From NCBI GenBank assembly GCA_002493305.1, contig DKYJ01000053.1, forward strand, positions 1 through 7,274: a stretch of 7,274 nt of DNA, written 5' to 3'. Both the position numbers and the translations under genes were made by a program. This DNA is from Clostridiales bacterium UBA7103 (GTDB lineage Bacteria > Bacillota > Clostridia > Oscillospirales > Oscillospiraceae). Positions 5,716 through 7,274 of this stretch are shown one piece after another; position 1 is the first letter of the stretch; the number at the start of each line of letters is the position of its first letter. Under the pieces are notes generated by a model. The model saw only the letters and a list, made by a program, of their open reading frames with translations. It was not told where the DNA came from and did not search any database.

Positions 5716-6958
5716 TTGACTTGCTCCTTTGGCTTCTCCTGCGCCTGAATTCACCGGGGGATACCCCGTTTATGTTATAGAACACCCTGCCCATAGTTCG
5801 GTCCGAGCCAAAGCCAGATTCAATGGCGATGTCCACCGTTGGAAGCTCCGTAGTAGCCAGCAGCGCCTCGGCGTATCTTACGCGGAACTGGGATAAGATC
5901 TGCTTGAAGCTTGAGTCCAGCCTGTCCTTAAATTGCACCCGGAGGATATTTTCCGAGGTGTAGAGATTGCGGGCAAGCGTGTCCGCGTCAATATGCTCGG
6001 TCATGTTCTCGTAAAGGTAACTGATAGCTGAGATCAGCGTTTCGTTCATTATCATGCCGCGGTAGACCCGGCCATCGCTCCCGTCAGACATCATGCTTTT
6101 GGCGTAGTTCTGAGGCGTTGTGCCAAACAGAGCCTTGAAACGGCGGAAAAAGGTGATCTCCATATTAAAGCCGGAGATGGAGCATATATAGTCAAGCGGC
6201 AGCCCGTCGTACAAAAAGTACGAGGTGGACAGGACAACCCGCATCCTGCTGAGAAACTGGTTGAAGTTAAAGCCCGTAGCGACCAGCAGCGCGTGATTAA
6301 CAGCGGCCTCGCTGGTACTGCCGCCCACGGCCTTTGCCACATCGGCAGCGCTTATCTGTTGATGGCTGTGGGTGGCGATATAGAGGCTTGCCTGCCGGGC
6401 AAGGGGCATGCTGCTAAACTCATAGCTGCTCTTGCGTTCATGAGTCTCGCGGTTGAACAAAAGCTCGATCTTGCGCAGAAATGAGCTGCGGATAACGGCG
6501 GAACCGTGCCCCTTCATATCGCAAAGGCGTTTATATTGGCAGAACAGACGCTTGATCCGTTCAATATTCTGCCCTTGAGGGCCGACCACCGGCGTGCCGT
6601 TAACGATCTCCCGTTCACTGCTGGAGGAGAGCTCACTGAACATATAATAGCTTAAAAGCTGATAGTCAAAGGGACAGACCCAGAGCTGAAGCTGATCACC
6701 AAAATCCGGGGAAATAGTGAGCACCTGGGAGCACTGGATCCATGCCACACAGTCTGGCTCTATCGAAAATTCCTCGCCGTTGATTATCAGGCTGCCCCTG
6801 CCGCTTCGCACTAAGATAAAATAGCTGTCATGCTCCATAATGGGCGGCGTTTCCGCGCTGATGGTATGCTCCTGCAAAAGCAGGTACTTATCCGTGCCGC
6901 AGAAAAAACCGCTCCGGGGCGGCTCACAAAGGGGAAGGCTCTTTTTCTTTTCTGCCAT
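5708..6958 (-). CDS. AraC-family transcriptional regulator with cupin sensor and two tandem AraC DNA-binding domains
   Basis: A 416-residue regulator. Residues about 20-105 form a cupin-like sensor (YFILVRSGRGSLIINGEEF, 46-64), followed by a helical linker (about 130-185). Residues about 190-288 are a first AraC-type domain: helix-turn-helix 1 around ISAADVAKAVG (202-212), TGFNFNQFLSRMR (228-240), then helix-turn-helix 2 ending in the family signature ISGFNMEITFFRRFKALFG (261-279) and TPQNY (281-285). Residues about 307-408 are a second complete one: IDADTLARNLYTSE (323-336), FKQILSQFRVRYAEALL (351-367), IAIESGFGSDRTMGRVFY (377-394) and GVSPGEFRRRR (398-408). A usual AraC protein has about 290 residues and one such domain. 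GGAGG lies 10 bases before the ATG. It starts the regulator unit and probably controls the divergently organised-by-terminator metabolic cluster downstream; AraC/XylS-type regulators next to bai genes are known from Clostridium (from memory). The ligand is unknown; a bile acid is the contextual guess. Confidence 0.92.
   Translation of the reverse strand: MAEKKKSLPLCEPPRSGFFCGTDKYLLLQEHTISAETPPIMEHDSYFILVRSGRGSLIINGEEFSIEPDCVAWIQCSQVLTISPDFGDQLQLWVCPFDYQLLSYYMFSELSSSSEREIVNGTPVVGPQGQNIERIKRLFCQYKRLCDMKGHGSAVIRSSFLRKIELLFNRETHERKSSYEFSSMPLARQASLYIATHSHQQISAADVAKAVGGSTSEAAVNHALLVATGFNFNQFLSRMRVVLSTSYFLYDGLPLDYICSISGFNMEITFFRRFKALFGTTPQNYAKSMMSDGSDGRVYRGMIMNETLISAISYLYENMTEHIDADTLARNLYTSENILRVQFKDRLDSSFKQILSQFRVRYAEALLATTELPTVDIAIESGFGSDRTMGRVFYNINGVSPGEFRRRRSQRSKSNG
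5724..5730 (-). promoter_or_regulatory. Ribosome binding site of the sensor gene, inside the upstream coding sequence
   Basis: AAAGGAG on the minus strand is 8 bases before the ATG at 5715 and within the last codons of the AraC gene, whose stop is at 5708-5710. This fits coupled translation and makes 5715 the better start than 5754. Confidence 0.75.
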
Positions 6959-6968
6959 GTAGCCAAAA

Positions 6969-7001
6969 CCTCCAATTTAAGCAGTCGGAAAGGCTTAAAT
7001 T
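6969..7001 (-). promoter_or_regulatory. Ribosome binding site of the AraC gene abutted by a 9-bp hairpin
   Basis: GGAGG (6969-6973, minus strand) is preceded directly by an inverted repeat, AATTTAAGC (6993-7001 as its reverse complement pair 6974-6982), with a 10-base loop. The stem touches the Shine-Dalgarno site with no gap. It could modulate translation of the regulator or, as DNA, be an autoregulatory binding site between promoter and gene. Confidence 0.5.
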
Positions 7002-7058
7002 CCCATCTGCCCAGCTGCAAGCTAAATCAAAGGACGATCCGATGTATAATTTAAACAA

Positions 7059-7087
7059 AGCATACCATTTTCACCCCAGCTTTGCAA
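7059..7087 (-). promoter_or_regulatory. Candidate promoter of the regulator unit (extended -10)
   Basis: On the minus strand TTGCAA (7082-7087) is separated by 17 bases from TATGCT (7059-7064), and the TGG just before the -10 supplies the extended TGn element. Transcription would start near 7052 and leave a leader of about 94 bases. Match to consensus is 4 of 6 in both boxes. Confidence 0.4.
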
Positions 7088-7130
7088 GGGATAATGGATA
7101 ATTTCGTCAATTTGCTGTTATTTATTTTTA

Positions 7131-7150
7131 AATTTATGACGGTATAAATT
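7131..7150. promoter_or_regulatory. Inverted repeat upstream of the regulator promoter, possible operator
   Basis: AATTTAT (7131-7137) and ATAAATT (7144-7150) form an inverted repeat with a 6-base GC-containing centre, about 45 bases upstream of the candidate -35 box. Part of it, the 11-mer GCAATTTATAC on the minus strand (7142-7152), recurs upstream of the transporter gene (2284-2294). The position suits an activator or autoregulation site, but the region is AT-rich and chance is a real alternative. Between 7151 and 7240 I see nothing else. Confidence 0.3.
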
Positions 7151-7240
7151 GCTGCATACAAGAAAAAGCGAGAAAGCTCAGTTTAGAAAACCCCAGAATA
7201 CGGACATTTCCTTGAAAGAGAATTGATATAAAGAAAAGAA

Positions 7241-7272
7241 CAAAGACACCGCGCCGGGGCGCGGTGTCTTTG
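7241..7272 (-). terminator. Intrinsic terminator, probably of a gene beyond the right edge
   Basis: A 15-bp GC-rich stem (7241-7255 with 7258-7272, effectively 14 bp with a 4-base loop) is followed on the minus strand by the T-rich run TTCTTTTCTTT (7230-7240). It would end transcription entering from the right and isolate the regulator unit. Its plus-strand tail lies outside the window, so activity in that direction cannot be judged. Confidence 0.7.
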
Positions 7273-7274
7273 CT

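Noticed and set aside
5137..5754. Longer sensor-protein start at 5754 (205 residues)
   Set aside because: It would overlap the AraC gene by 47 bases and has no good ribosome binding site; the ATG at 5715 has AAAGGAG at ideal spacing.

Overview
All six protein-coding genes in this window lie on the minus strand, so the window reads from its right end to its left. The Shine-Dalgarno sites (AAAGGA, GGAGG), AT-rich spacers, moderate GC and protein similarities point to an anaerobic, probably gut-dwelling, member of Clostridia (Bacillota). A family-level placement would be a guess. No mobile element, tRNA, rRNA or CRISPR array is visible.

Right part (7274 to 5137): a terminator-like hairpin probably closes an upstream gene outside the window. 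After it comes a leader with a candidate extended -10 promoter and a hairpin touching the ribosome binding site. Two regulatory genes follow. The first encodes a 416-residue AraC-family protein with an N-terminal cupin-like sensor and, unusually, two AraC-type DNA-binding domains in tandem. The second overlaps it by 8 bases and encodes a 192-residue protein that is essentially a free-standing sensor domain related to the first one, with no DNA-binding domain. A perfect 18-bp hairpin terminator ends this unit.

Middle and left part (about 5000 to 1): four metabolic genes in the order short-chain dehydrogenase (BaiA-like), acyl-CoA ligase (BaiB-like), 14-helix MFS transporter (BaiG-like) and CoA-transferase (BaiF-like, cut off by the window edge). 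Compared from memory, all four resemble products of the bile acid inducible (bai) operon of Clostridium scindens more than any other pathway I can recall, with long motif blocks shared in the ligase and the transporter. The order differs from the known baiB-CD-E-A2-F-G-H-I. The genes for the Delta4 steps and the 7alpha-dehydratase (baiCD, baiE, baiH) are not in the window.

A working model: the transporter imports a hydrophobic carboxylic acid (bile acid-like), the ligase activates it to a CoA thioester with ATP, the dehydrogenase oxidises a hydroxyl group on the CoA ester, and the CoA-transferase moves CoA from finished product to new substrate. The AraC-type protein and its sensor-only partner would control the cluster. 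The family assignments are firm; the actual substrate is inference.
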